Assembly (NCBI RefSeq): GCF_002896855.1
Contig: NZ_CP021850.1
Coordinates: 3,559,665-3,623,664, forward strand
Source: Clostridium thermosuccinogenes
Lineage (GTDB): Bacteria > Bacillota > Clostridia > Acetivibrionales > DSM-5807
DNA length: 64,000 nt
Direction of reading: 5' to 3'
The notes under the pieces were generated by a model. That model was given only the letters and a program-made list of their open reading frames with translations. It had not been told where the DNA came from and did no database searches. The first letter of the stretch is position 1; every line of letters starts with the position of its first letter. Made by a program: the position numbers and the translations under genes. Shown piece after piece: positions 28,090-36,830 of this stretch.

Positions 28090-28956
28090 TTAGGTTTTTG
28101 AAGCCCCTTCGGCTATACCTCTTATCAAATACTTCTGGAGAGACATGTAAAGTATCGTGATGGGCAGCGCAACCAGCACTGCTCCGGCAGCAAACATCGT
28201 AAACTCCGTGTTCTGCCTTCCTGTAACCATCTCAAAAAGCCCTATTGCCAACGTCTTTTTGCTGGGTGTGCGCAGTACAAGCCGGGCAAAAATGTAATCC
28301 ATCCACGGTCCTATAAAGCTGGATACGGAAACAAAGGTAATGATGGGAAATGACATGGGCAGCATTATCCTGAAGAAAATAGTACCATTTCCTGCGCCAT
28401 CTATTTTTGCAGCTTCCGGAATTGTACGGGGAATTCCGTCGAAATATCCTTTTACAAGCCACGTAAGCCCTGGAATGGCGCCTCCGGCATATACAATAAT
28501 CAACCCCAGATGTGTGTCCAGCAAGCCGACATGGAGAAGCATCAAATATACGGCTATCATGCTCATAAATCCCGGGAACATGGTCATTATAAGCATGAAC
28601 ATCAATCCACCCTTGCGGCCTCTGAAGCGAAATTGGGAAAATACGTACGAAGTTATCACAACAAGGATTATCGTCAAAACCATTGAGGAGAAAGCTATTT
28701 TCAGAGTATTCATGTACCACAGCCCATAATCCTTCTTTACAAAGAGGTTATGAAAATGGTCCGTTGTGAGCCTATCCGGAAACATTTTGGTCGTGAAAAG
28801 CGAGTTGCCCGGGTTGAATGCTGCTATGACAACATAATACAGAGGCAGTATTGTTGTGATGGTTATCAAAATCAGAATGAGATATATAAAGGCCCTGACT
28901 ATCTTTTGCTTAAGGCTTGTTTTCTTCTTTTTATGCATCATGCCTGTTTTACTCAT
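28090..28956 (-). CDS. malG: Maltodextrin ABC transporter permease, MalG type
   Basis: A 288-residue permease with six membrane segments. The EAA loop EAAKIDGAGNGTIFFRIMLPMSFP near residue 190 contacts the ATPase. C-terminal end FMYLQKYLIRGIAEGASKT-like (KYLIRGIAEGA) is typical of MalG. The start overlaps the malF stop by 4 bases (ATGA). No MsmK/MalK ATPase gene is nearby; one may be shared from elsewhere. The substrate is inferred from the adjacent GH13 genes. Confidence 0.9.
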   Translation of the reverse strand: MSKTGMMHKKKKTSLKQKIVRAFIYLILILITITTILPLYYVVIAAFNPGNSLFTTKMFPDRLTTDHFHNLFVKKDYGLWYMNTLKIAFSSMVLTIILVVITSYVFSQFRFRGRKGGLMFMLIMTMFPGFMSMIAVYLMLLHVGLLDTHLGLIIVYAGGAIPGLTWLVKGYFDGIPRTIPEAAKIDGAGNGTIFFRIMLPMSFPIITFVSVSSFIGPWMDYIFARLVLRTPSKKTLAIGLFEMVTGRQNTEFTMFAAGAVLVALPITILYMSLQKYLIRGIAEGASKT

Positions 28957-30254
28957 TGTATCATATCCTCCTCTTTAAATGACCTTGTTCTTGTGAAATT
29001 GAAGGCAGAGATGGTAGCAATAATGATGAATATTATGATAGATACAGCACAAGCCTTGTTAAACTGGTTCTGATCCAGGGTAAGTTTGTAAATCCATGAC
29101 AGCAAAATGTCAGTGTCTCCTGCATACTTATACTTTGTGTTTACCGGGTTTCCACTGTTCAGGAAATAGATCAGATTAAAATTGTTGAAATTATTGGCGA
29201 AACTCATAATGAGCAGTGGAGCTGTTGCAAACATGACCATGGGAAAAGTGATTTTGAAAAACTGCTGTAATTTGCTTGCCCCTTCCACTTCTGCAGCTTC
29301 ATATAAATCTTTTGATATGCCGGTGAGAACCCCGGACATCAATGCCAAAAAATAAGGAAAGCCAAGCCACAGATTTACTGCCAGGCACACCACCTTGGCC
29401 CATGTAGGGTCGCCCAGCCACTGTATGCCATTAATGCCTATTGCTTTGAGCCATTGATTTAAAGGGCCAAATTGCGCATTAAAGATGTTGCGGAATACGA
29501 GTATTGAGATGTACCCGGGAACAGCCCACGGAAGGATAAAAATCGTGCGCCAGAACTTCTTTAGCTTTATTCCGTTGGATTCAATAATCACGGCAAATAC
29601 AAGCCCGCTAAAAAAGGTGGTAACGGTAGAAAGCACAGCCCAGGTCACGGTCCATGAAAAAACACCAAGAAAGGTATCCTTGTATGCCGCCAGAGTGAAC
29701 AAATCAATAAAGGTCTGAAATCCCACCCAGTCCACCAGAGTTCTTGGAGGTATATGGTTAGGAGAAGAATAGTTGGTGAATGCGACCAAAACACCAAAGA
29801 GCAAAGGCACTACCGTTAAAAACAGCGTAAAAAATGCGGCCGGTGAAAGCATAATATACGGGAATCCCTGCTCCCACATAACTTTTAAGGATTTTATAAA
29901 ATTGTTCGGTTTTCCACCCTCGTCCCTTAATCTGCCAACCCTGTACGCATCTCTGCAATTCAGATAATACAAAACAGCAAAAATAAAAATCAACGCAAGA
30001 GAAATTATGCCATATATCATCAGGAAAATAGAATGATCGCCCTGCACAACCTTGCCGTTAACAAAAGCCTGGGGTTTTTCTCCCAGCGTATAGAGTCCCC
30101 ACATTCCATAGCGTATGAATGGCAAGAAAAATACAATGAATATAACCTCAACCGCTGCAAAGATAACCCCTTTGATGATCTGCTTATTGTACAGCTGTCC
30201 AAGACCCATAAATAAAATAGAAAGTAAACACGCTATCTTAGAATGGGATTTCAT
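28953..30254 (-). CDS. malF: Maltodextrin ABC transporter permease, MalF type
   Basis: A 433-residue permease, longer than the common 290. The first 130 residues carry two or three extra hydrophobic segments (ACLLSILFMGLGQLYNKQ, then IIFAVLYYLNCRDAYRVG-like). The permease core starts near residue 140 with PYIMLSPAAFFTLFLTVVPLL and has the EAA loop EAAEVEGASKLQQFFKITFP near residue 330. The ATG at 30254 follows AAGGAGATGTTCTG; an earlier in-frame start lacks a good site. The next gene, malG, overlaps its stop. The N-terminal GLGQxYNKQ region is seen in other clostridial MalF proteins. Confidence 0.9.
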   Translation of the reverse strand: MKSHSKIACLLSILFMGLGQLYNKQIIKGVIFAAVEVIFIVFFLPFIRYGMWGLYTLGEKPQAFVNGKVVQGDHSIFLMIYGIISLALIFIFAVLYYLNCRDAYRVGRLRDEGGKPNNFIKSLKVMWEQGFPYIMLSPAAFFTLFLTVVPLLFGVLVAFTNYSSPNHIPPRTLVDWVGFQTFIDLFTLAAYKDTFLGVFSWTVTWAVLSTVTTFFSGLVFAVIIESNGIKLKKFWRTIFILPWAVPGYISILVFRNIFNAQFGPLNQWLKAIGINGIQWLGDPTWAKVVCLAVNLWLGFPYFLALMSGVLTGISKDLYEAAEVEGASKLQQFFKITFPMVMFATAPLLIMSFANNFNNFNLIYFLNSGNPVNTKYKYAGDTDILLSWIYKLTLDQNQFNKACAVSIIIFIIIATISAFNFTRTRSFKEEDMIQ

Positions 30255-30399
30255 CAGAACATCTCCTTGCATAATATATTTGTCAGGTTTTGACATAGAA
30301 TTTTCCAGCTGCAAACCTTAAGGTATCGACTCCAAACTCACTGGAAACTATCTTGACAGTATGTTTATGAAAATTCATGATATCAGAAGTATTTATCAA

Positions 30400-30438
30400 T
30401 ATTAAAACGCAGGCAGCAGCTAAAGAACTGCTGCCTGC
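30400..30438 (-). terminator. Strong hairpin between malE and malF (partial terminator or mRNA stabiliser)
   Basis: GCAGGCAGCAG (30409-30419) pairs perfectly with CTGCTGCCTGC (30428-30438), an 11-bp stem. On the minus strand it is followed by GTTTTAATATT. It sits 22 bases past the binding-protein stop. Such hairpins often let the binding protein be made in excess of the permeases by stopping some transcripts or protecting the mRNA 3' end. Confidence 0.65.
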
Positions 30439-30460
30439 ATACGACAAATCCATTTGTCCA

Positions 30461-31822
30461 TTATTGCTTATAGAAATCGCTGTCCTTTATGTTCTGTACA
30501 GCTTTATCCAACTCTGTCTTTACATCGGCGTCAGGATTATTCCATAGTTCGGTTAAAGCTGTCTCCATATTTCCCCACACCGCCTGCATATGAGGTATTG
30601 TCGGCATAGGTTCTGAATATACGGCTTGCTCTAAAAATCCGCTGTTGACGGGATCATCTTTGATTTCAGGCACTTCCAGCAGATCGTTTCGAGGAGGCAA
30701 TTGCCCTGTCATCTCATAACGTTTTAAAAGGGATTCCTTGCTGGTGAGGAACTTAGCCAGTAGCTTGGCTGCATTTGGGTAATCAGTATATGTATTTATA
30801 CAATAGGTCCTTATTCCTGAGAAGGTAACGGGCCTCTTTCCGTTTGGAAGCAAAGGCATCGGTACAACCCCTACATCGATTCCTGCATCGTGGTACGCTT
30901 TGATGGCCCAGGGACCGTTAAAGTCAAAGATGAGTTTGCCTTCTGTGAATAAGCCGGATTTGATATCGTATGATATGTCCTCTCTCTGAAGGGGAATGAT
31001 TTCTTTAAGACTTCTATAGTATTTTATAGCCTCCACGGCCGCATCGGAATTTAATCCGATATCATTGGGATCAGTGCCATGATTGCCGAATACATAGCCA
31101 CCATATCCACTGATAAAGGAGTACGCATAATAGAAATTCCATACTTCCATCATAAAACCGTACTTATTTGCGTTCTTATCGAGAAAACCCTTGGTTATAT
31201 CAATCAGCTCATCAAAGGTCTTAGGCGGTTCTTTTACAAGGCTTTTGTTATAAATCAGGGCCGGAGTTTCTATAGCCGCAGGAAAGCCATAAAGGGTTCC
31301 GCCGACAGAACAAGCCTCGACAGAGCTTTCCATGAACTCCGCTTTATCGGAAACATCATTGGGATATATAAAGCCCTGATCATGCATCTCTCCAATATGG
31401 TCACTTGCCAGGATAAACACATCGGCAGCAAGCTTCGCAGGACCATCGGTTTGAAGTTTGCCAGGAGCGTCGGTATGAGAAACCGTATCAAAAGTAACTT
31501 CAATACCGTATTTCTGCGTAAATTCCTGAATCATTTCCTCAGCCCATTTTCTAACGCCTTCGTCGTCAGAATCCCAGAGCTTTAATACAGCTCCCGGTTC
31601 CGGCGCTAATTCGTCGGAAGATCCACTTTCACTGGCATTGCCTTCAGTAGACCCATCCCCACTGGTATTGCCGGTAGTCGCATTATCAGTGGCATCCGCT
31701 TTTGTGCCGTCACCGGATTTGTCAGCTTCAGGCTTTGTGCATCCTGCCGCTCCAAGTACTATCAGCAATGCCAGTGACAATGCCAAAAACCTCGCAAAAA
31801 AACACTTTGACTTCTTACTCAT
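30461..31822 (-). CDS. malE: Maltodextrin-binding lipoprotein, MalE type
   Basis: A 453-residue extracellular binding protein (SBP family 1). Signal peptide and lipobox are LALLIVLGAAGC, followed by a low-complexity Gly/Ser/Asp/Thr linker of about 45 residues. The body starts at LKLWDSDDEGVRKWAEEMIQ and contains the MalE-type EGKLIFDFNGPWAIKAY near residue 285 and FSGIRTYCINTYTDYPNAA. The ATG at 31822 follows AGGAGGATAACAAC; 39 upstream in-frame codons lack a signal-peptide shape. First gene of the operon, behind a LacI-type operator. Confidence 0.88.
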   Translation of the reverse strand: MSKKSKCFFARFLALSLALLIVLGAAGCTKPEADKSGDGTKADATDNATTGNTSGDGSTEGNASESGSSDELAPEPGAVLKLWDSDDEGVRKWAEEMIQEFTQKYGIEVTFDTVSHTDAPGKLQTDGPAKLAADVFILASDHIGEMHDQGFIYPNDVSDKAEFMESSVEACSVGGTLYGFPAAIETPALIYNKSLVKEPPKTFDELIDITKGFLDKNANKYGFMMEVWNFYYAYSFISGYGGYVFGNHGTDPNDIGLNSDAAVEAIKYYRSLKEIIPLQREDISYDIKSGLFTEGKLIFDFNGPWAIKAYHDAGIDVGVVPMPLLPNGKRPVTFSGIRTYCINTYTDYPNAAKLLAKFLTSKESLLKRYEMTGQLPPRNDLLEVPEIKDDPVNSGFLEQAVYSEPMPTIPHMQAVWGNMETALTELWNNPDADVKTELDKAVQNIKDSDFYKQ

Positions 31823-32151
31823 GTTGTTATCCTCCTTTAAAATTACTTTATAAAAAGGCTCGGGAATTAGCCTTTTTGCCCTTCGACCATAAAAATGCAG
31901 TCTTTTAACCAACATTATGTGCATACGGTTTACCACCAAAGCAAAGCCATATATTCTTATATAATGCCGCTATTTTAGGCAATCGTTTTCCCTAAAAGGA
32001 ATACATATGTTATCTAATAACCGTTCAAAGGCCATTATCTACTATCTTTTAAGTTCATAGTAATTGTTTAGTAACGCTGTAATTCAGGAAAATTATAGTA
32101 AAGCTGCGACTCAGAAATTGTTATGACTTTTAAGTTGTATCAGAAAGTTGT

Positions 32152-32163
32152 GCAACCGTTTGT
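32152..32163 (-). promoter_or_regulatory. LacI-family operator of the maltodextrin operon
   Basis: GCAACCGTTTGT on the plus strand is a near-palindrome of the LacI/MalR type (GCAAnCGnTTGC). It lies about 6-17 bases downstream of the predicted transcription start. It matches the operator at 33437-33448 in 11 of 12 bases, so the adjacent LacI protein is the likely ligand. Confidence 0.65.
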
Positions 32164-32175
32164 ATTTTTGATTAT

Positions 32176-32204
32176 ATAATAGCATTTGCATATAATCGTG
32201 TCAA
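32176..32204 (-). promoter_or_regulatory. Sigma-A promoter of the maltodextrin operon
   Basis: On the minus strand TTGACA (32199-32204), a 17-base spacer and TATTAT (32176-32181). The transcript would start near 32169 and have a leader of about 345 nt before malE, in which I see no recognisable riboswitch. Confidence 0.65.
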
Positions 32205-32374
32205 TAGCAATACAAGAAATTTTATATTTTTACATGTTATTCAAAAATTTATAAAAACAAACAAAAGAATGTGTTAAATGCAGGAATTTCCGTATGATTA
32301 TAAATTACGGGCAATTGGTGAAATAAAAAGAGGTGCAGGTGCTGCTGATTGTACCAGCTTACCTATGAGAAGTT

Positions 32375-33391
32375 TCACTTTTTCTGCGTAGATTCCCTTA
32401 TAACCAGCTCCGCAGGTATGATTGCCCTATTAAAGCTCTTAAATTCACTATTTGCTCCTGCCATAAACAGCTCAAACGCTTTAGCCCCAAGGCTGAAGGC
32501 ATTGATTTCTACGGAAGTCAGCGGCGGGGTAAAATAATTGGACAGCGGCACATTGTTAAAGCCTGCCACTGCAACATCGTCCGGTACTTTTAAACCGTTT
32601 TCATTCAGATATTTTATGGCCCCAAAAGCCAGAAAGTCATCGCAGGCTATTACCCCGGACGGTACTATTCCCTTATCCAGGACTTTTTTCATCAGCTCAT
32701 AGCCTGCATCATCGACAAACTTCCCTTCCACTATCAATTTTTCATCAACTGGTATGTTATGATCGGCCAAAGCCATTTTATAGCCTTTCAAACGGTCAAG
32801 AGTAACTATGAACTCGGAATTGACCCCAAGAAAGGCAATGTCGGTACAGCCCATATCAATTAAATGTTTTGTCATTTTATATCCGATGGAAACATTGTCA
32901 TTATCAACCCAGTTGACCTCATTTTCATTTTCAGGCCTTCCAACAATGACATATGGAAACTTGATGTCCGAAAGATAAGATATCGACGGGTCTTTTACCC
33001 GTGAAGAGAGCAGTATGATTCCGTCCGTAATACCACTCTGGGTAAGCTCGCCAACAATCTGCTTTTCCTCATCCAGACTGTTGACACTGGATATCAATAT
33101 TTTATATTTGTTTTTATATGCTACAGAAGCAATCCCCCTTAATATCTCAGGGAAAAAAGGGTGCTGAAATGCTTTTTCGGTCGTTCCCATCACGACCACT
33201 CCTACTATGTTTGTTGATTTGTTGGCCAGGGAACGGGCAATATAATTAGGATGATAATTCATCTCCTCAATAATCTTGAATATTTTTTTCCTTGTTTTCT
33301 CACTTATCCTGGGATTGTTTGCGATAGCCCTGGATACGGTAGAGGGTGAAACATTGGCTGCTTTTGCAATATCTTCTATAGTAACTCCCAT
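32375..33391 (-). CDS. malR: LacI-family transcriptional repressor, probable regulator of maltodextrin genes
   Basis: A 338-residue repressor. The helix-turn-helix TIEDIAKAANVSPSTVSRAI and hinge NPNYIARSLANKS-type helix (residues 3-60) are classical. Then a periplasmic-binding-like effector domain (IVGVVVMGTTEKAFQHPFFPE, AVAGFNNVPLSNYFTPPLTSVE). It sits just upstream of the maltodextrin operon. The same operator sequence occurs at both promoters, so it probably represses both its own gene and the operon until a malto-oligosaccharide binds. The malR name rests on context. Confidence 0.85.
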   Translation of the reverse strand: MGVTIEDIAKAANVSPSTVSRAIANNPRISEKTRKKIFKIIEEMNYHPNYIARSLANKSTNIVGVVVMGTTEKAFQHPFFPEILRGIASVAYKNKYKILISSVNSLDEEKQIVGELTQSGITDGIILLSSRVKDPSISYLSDIKFPYVIVGRPENENEVNWVDNDNVSIGYKMTKHLIDMGCTDIAFLGVNSEFIVTLDRLKGYKMALADHNIPVDEKLIVEGKFVDDAGYELMKKVLDKGIVPSGVIACDDFLAFGAIKYLNENGLKVPDDVAVAGFNNVPLSNYFTPPLTSVEINAFSLGAKAFELFMAGANSEFKSFNRAIIPAELVIRESTQKK

Positions 33392-33399
33392 TCACAACA

Positions 33400-33438
33400 C
33401 CTCTTTATATTATGCAACATATTATGCAAATATCATGC
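33400..33438 (-). repeat. Three tandem TTGCATAATAT units in the lacI leader
   Basis: On the minus strand TTGCATGATAT, TTGCATAATATG and TTGCATAATATA follow one another directly after the operator and before the ribosome site. The spacing is 11-12 bases, about one helical turn. They may be extra regulator contacts or a slippage product. Confidence 0.6.
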
Positions 33439-33448
33439 AACCGTTTGC
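33437..33448 (-). promoter_or_regulatory. LacI-family operator at the repressor's own promoter
   Basis: GCAACCGTTTGC (plus strand) is a 12-base near-palindrome just downstream of the -10 box. It implies autorepression by the LacI-type protein. Confidence 0.7.
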
Positions 33449-33459
33449 TCAATGGTTAT

Positions 33460-33488
33460 ATTATATTATTTAACTGGTATGATGTCAA
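33460..33488 (-). promoter_or_regulatory. Consensus sigma-A promoter of the LacI-type gene
   Basis: On the minus strand TTGACA (33483-33488), 17 bases, TATAAT (33460-33465). Both boxes match the consensus in all positions. Confidence 0.8.
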
Positions 33489-33649
33489 TTGTATTTTGCC
33501 TTTCCTTCACAGCAAAGTCTAGATATAGGCATTTTAAAACCAGAGAAAAGCATACATCCTGCTCTCCTGTGAAGGCACCTTGACGCTTTTATTGCAGAAT
33601 CCGAAAAATGCAGTAAACCGGCGGCATAACACAGACACATTTATTATAT

Positions 33650-33679
33650 GTAAAAAGGCGGACTTAAAATCCGCCTTTT
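33650..33679 (-). terminator. Intrinsic terminator of the Ca2+-ATPase gene
   Basis: AAAAGGCGGA (33653-33662) pairs with TCCGCCTTTT (33670-33679) around a 7-base loop. On the minus strand the T-run of the stem itself and following bases act as the U-tract. It lies 62 bases past the stop. Confidence 0.75.
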
Positions 33680-33740
33680 CCTCACCGCCATATAACTGCA
33701 ACCTCGGTTCCTCTTTTATCTTCTATGTTTATCTTCCGCT

Positions 33741-36470
33741 TTATCTTCTACTTTTATTTCTTCTCTTGCCTTCCCTTCTGAAAAAACTGGATATCACAGG
33801 GCCGATGGAAGAAAGCCCCATTATACACAGCCAATCATTGTAGGTCAGGGTTACAGTTTTAAATATGCTTTGCAAAAACGGCACATATAAAACAATAAGC
33901 AGCATCACCGTAGAGCAGAGTACTGCTCCGATTAGGTAGAGGTTGTTGAAAATCGGCACCTCAAATATATTTTTTCTTTCCGATTTGCATTCAAATACAT
34001 GAATGAGCTGAGTAACAACAAGGGTCGCAAATGCCGCTGTCCTTGCCGTATCGGTATTGCCGGTAAAGTACAACAGGCTTGCAAATACCGCCAGCGTGGT
34101 CAATCCTATAAGGATTCCTCTGAATAAAATCAACCCCAGCAGGCCGTCGGAAAAAATGCTCTCTTTCGCCCCTCTGGGCTTTCTCATCATTACATCCTTC
34201 TCCGGAGGATCAAAGCCAAGAGCGATAGCAGGAAGACCATCAGTTACAAGGTTAACCCACAGTATCTGTATCGGCAGAAGCGGCAGGGGAAGCCCCAGAA
34301 GCGTGCCCAAAAACATGGTAAGCACCTCTCCGATATTGCAGGCCAGCATGTATCTTATGAATTTTCTGATATTGTTGTATATTACCCGGCCTTCCTCAAT
34401 AGCCGCCACAATTGTTGCAAAATTATCGTCCAGCAGTATCATGGAAGAAGCTTCTTTTGTGACATCCGTGCCTGTTATGCCCATTGACACGCCGATATCC
34501 GCTTCCTTCACCGCCGGAGCGTCGTTGACACCGTCCCCGGTCATTGCCACAATATGCCCAAGCTTCTTAAGAGCTCTTACTATCATGAGCTTATGCTTTG
34601 GCGAAACCCTTGCATATACCGATACTTCTCCGGCAATTTTCTCCAGCTTGGATTCGCTCATCTCATCCAGCTCAGCTCCGGTCAACACCTTGTCGCCACT
34701 GCCTAAAATGCTTAACTCCCTGGCGATGGCTGCTGCTGTGACTTTATGGTCACCGGTTATCATGACAGGCTTTATGCCCGCTATTCTGCACTTCTGAACA
34801 GCTTCCAAAGCTTCTTTCCTGGGCGGGTCGATCATGCCCATAAGCCCTACAAATGTGAGGTTCTTTTCCAAATCATCGCGCTTGTAATTTCTAGAATCCA
34901 GTTTTTTATATGCAAAGCCTAAAACCCTTAACGCCTCACCGGCCATATTGTCATTTACCTTCAGGATACGTTTTTTAGCAAAGGCATTTAAGTCCTCTGT
35001 GCCTCTACTTGTATGTATCTTGCTGCACTTATCCAGAATTATATCCGGAGCCCCTTTTGTAAAGACGAAAGTTTCACCCTTGAAATTGCCACAGATTACC
35101 GACATGCATTTCCTGTCGGAATCAAAAGGCAGTTCATCCATCCGGAAGTATGTTTTCTCCAAAATTTCCTTCGTAATGCCGCCCTTTGCCGCCGCCACCA
35201 GAAGTGCCCCTTCCGTAGGGTCACCTTTTATCTCCCATTTTTCCTGTTTCGAAACCGCAGATTTTATCTTGTCCAAAAAACCCTTCTCGGGGGATGTTCT
35301 GGAGATTTCCGCGTTATTGCAGCATCCGGCTATTTCAAGAAGCAGCTTTAACGGCTTGCTTCCGGATGCGTCTATTTCCCTGTTGTTTAGAAGGATCGCA
35401 CCTTGAAGGTCGTAGCCATTTCCTTTTACGTCAAAAATGTTATCTCCGGCAAATATTTTTCTTACTGTCATTTTATTTTCAGTCAATGTACCGGTTTTAT
35501 CCGAGCATATTACGCTGGCGCATCCCAGGGTTTCCACTGCCGGGAGCTTTCTTATCAATGCATTGCGCTTAAGCATTCTTTGCACTCCCAGAGCCAGAGA
35601 AACCGTAACTATCGCCGGAAGGCCTTCCGGAACGGCAGCCACCGCAAGGCTTATTCCTTCCAGAAGCATGTCAAGCAATTCTTCCCCTCTCAATATTCCC
35701 GCCAAGGAGACAATAGCGCAGATGACAAGACATCCCACCGCAATTATCTTGCCCAGGTGTTCCAGCCTCTTTTGCAAAGGCGTCTCTTCATCCTCTATGT
35801 TTTGTATCATATCTGCAATTCTTCCCATTTCGGTGTCCATCCCGGTAGCATAAACAATGGCTTTTGCCCGCCCCATGGTGACTACCGACCCCATATAAAC
35901 CACACCTTTTTTATCTCCGATGCCGGAGCCTTTTCCATGGGAAGATTCTATTTCCTTTTCAACAGGCAGGGATTCTCCCGTCAGCAAGGATTCGTCCACC
36001 TGCAAGCCATTCACTTCTATCAGGGTGGCATCCGCCGGAACCCTGTCGCCGGACTCCAGCACTATAAGATCTCCCGGTACTATTTCTTCCGCCGGAATGC
36101 TGCATAAAACCCCGTCCCTTATTACCCTGGCCGTGGGCGCGGCAAGATCCTTCAAAGCCTCCAGCGTCCTTTCCGTGCGGAACTCCTGTATAAAACCCAT
36201 TATGGCATTGACAATCACTATGGATATTATCGTTACAGCTTCGGTAGTGTCCCCCATGAACGCAGAAACCGCCGTAGCCGCAAGAAGTATCATCACCATG
36301 AAATCATTGAACTGGTCAAGAATCATACTGAAAACGGATACCTTTTTTTTACCTGCTATCGTATTGAGTCCATGCTTTTGCAGCTTCAGCTTTGCTTCCT
36401 TTTCACTTAACCCCATATGAAGCTTTTTTTCATTCCGATTACTTCGAAGCTTTGATTCCATCACGCTCAA
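33741..36470 (-). CDS. Calcium-translocating P-type ATPase (PMCA/SERCA type)
   Basis: A 909-residue P-type ATPase that exports Ca2+ using ATP. It has an N-terminal cation ATPase domain (GLSEKEAKLKLQKHGLN), the actuator TGES (residues about 168-171), the phosphorylation site CSDKTGTLTENKMT near residue 325, and the hinge TGDGVNDAPAVKEADIGVSMG near residue 640. Ca2+ ligand motifs are AVPEGLPAIV in membrane helix 4 and NLVTDGLPAIALG in helix 6, as in SERCA-type pumps. TTG start at 36470 with GGAG 8 bases upstream; an ATG three codons later is the alternative. Stand-alone gene. Confidence 0.93.
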   Translation of the reverse strand: MSVMESKLRSNRNEKKLHMGLSEKEAKLKLQKHGLNTIAGKKKVSVFSMILDQFNDFMVMILLAATAVSAFMGDTTEAVTIISIVIVNAIMGFIQEFRTERTLEALKDLAAPTARVIRDGVLCSIPAEEIVPGDLIVLESGDRVPADATLIEVNGLQVDESLLTGESLPVEKEIESSHGKGSGIGDKKGVVYMGSVVTMGRAKAIVYATGMDTEMGRIADMIQNIEDEETPLQKRLEHLGKIIAVGCLVICAIVSLAGILRGEELLDMLLEGISLAVAAVPEGLPAIVTVSLALGVQRMLKRNALIRKLPAVETLGCASVICSDKTGTLTENKMTVRKIFAGDNIFDVKGNGYDLQGAILLNNREIDASGSKPLKLLLEIAGCCNNAEISRTSPEKGFLDKIKSAVSKQEKWEIKGDPTEGALLVAAAKGGITKEILEKTYFRMDELPFDSDRKCMSVICGNFKGETFVFTKGAPDIILDKCSKIHTSRGTEDLNAFAKKRILKVNDNMAGEALRVLGFAYKKLDSRNYKRDDLEKNLTFVGLMGMIDPPRKEALEAVQKCRIAGIKPVMITGDHKVTAAAIARELSILGSGDKVLTGAELDEMSESKLEKIAGEVSVYARVSPKHKLMIVRALKKLGHIVAMTGDGVNDAPAVKEADIGVSMGITGTDVTKEASSMILLDDNFATIVAAIEEGRVIYNNIRKFIRYMLACNIGEVLTMFLGTLLGLPLPLLPIQILWVNLVTDGLPAIALGFDPPEKDVMMRKPRGAKESIFSDGLLGLILFRGILIGLTTLAVFASLLYFTGNTDTARTAAFATLVVTQLIHVFECKSERKNIFEVPIFNNLYLIGAVLCSTVMLLIVLYVPFLQSIFKTVTLTYNDWLCIMGLSSIGPVISSFFRREGKRRNKSRR

Positions 36471-36830
36471 AGTACATCTCTCCTTTTTCTAAATAGTAAC
36501 TGCATCTGTTGTTTCAGTGATATAGATATTCAAACTTTATGGCAATTAGTACAACTTTCGCCAGTGTCCAAATTCTGATTTGACATTGCAGCATCCTATG
36601 GACAATCGTCGCCGAAAGGCTTGGTTCATAAAAAGTGCGGTAACAAAGCTCATGATTTACCTGCTATGCTCTCTGCGGTTTCAACAGATTGCTTTACGCG
36701 GCGCTGGAGGAAGTGGAGAAAGCTATAAAAGGCGTTGTTTTTCAGCGCAATAATGTAGTACTAATTCATTTGGCGGACTAATATAATACCTTATATGAAT
36801 GATACCTTATAAGAACGGATTTCGCGGTGA
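36471..36830. other. Intergenic region with a possible gene remnant
   Basis: This 360-base stretch separates the divergent ATPase and amidase genes. It should hold both promoters. An open frame on the plus strand, 36656-36780, ends in TAA and reads like protein (LYAALEEVEKAIKGVV, then FQRNNVVLIHLAD) but has no ATG or ribosome site. It may be a decayed gene end or chance. Confidence 0.35.

Noticed and set aside
35403-36107. Plus-strand ORF of 234 codons
   Set aside because: It lies wholly antisense to the Ca2+-ATPase gene, which has all family motifs; its translation shows no recognisable features and there is no ribosome site.
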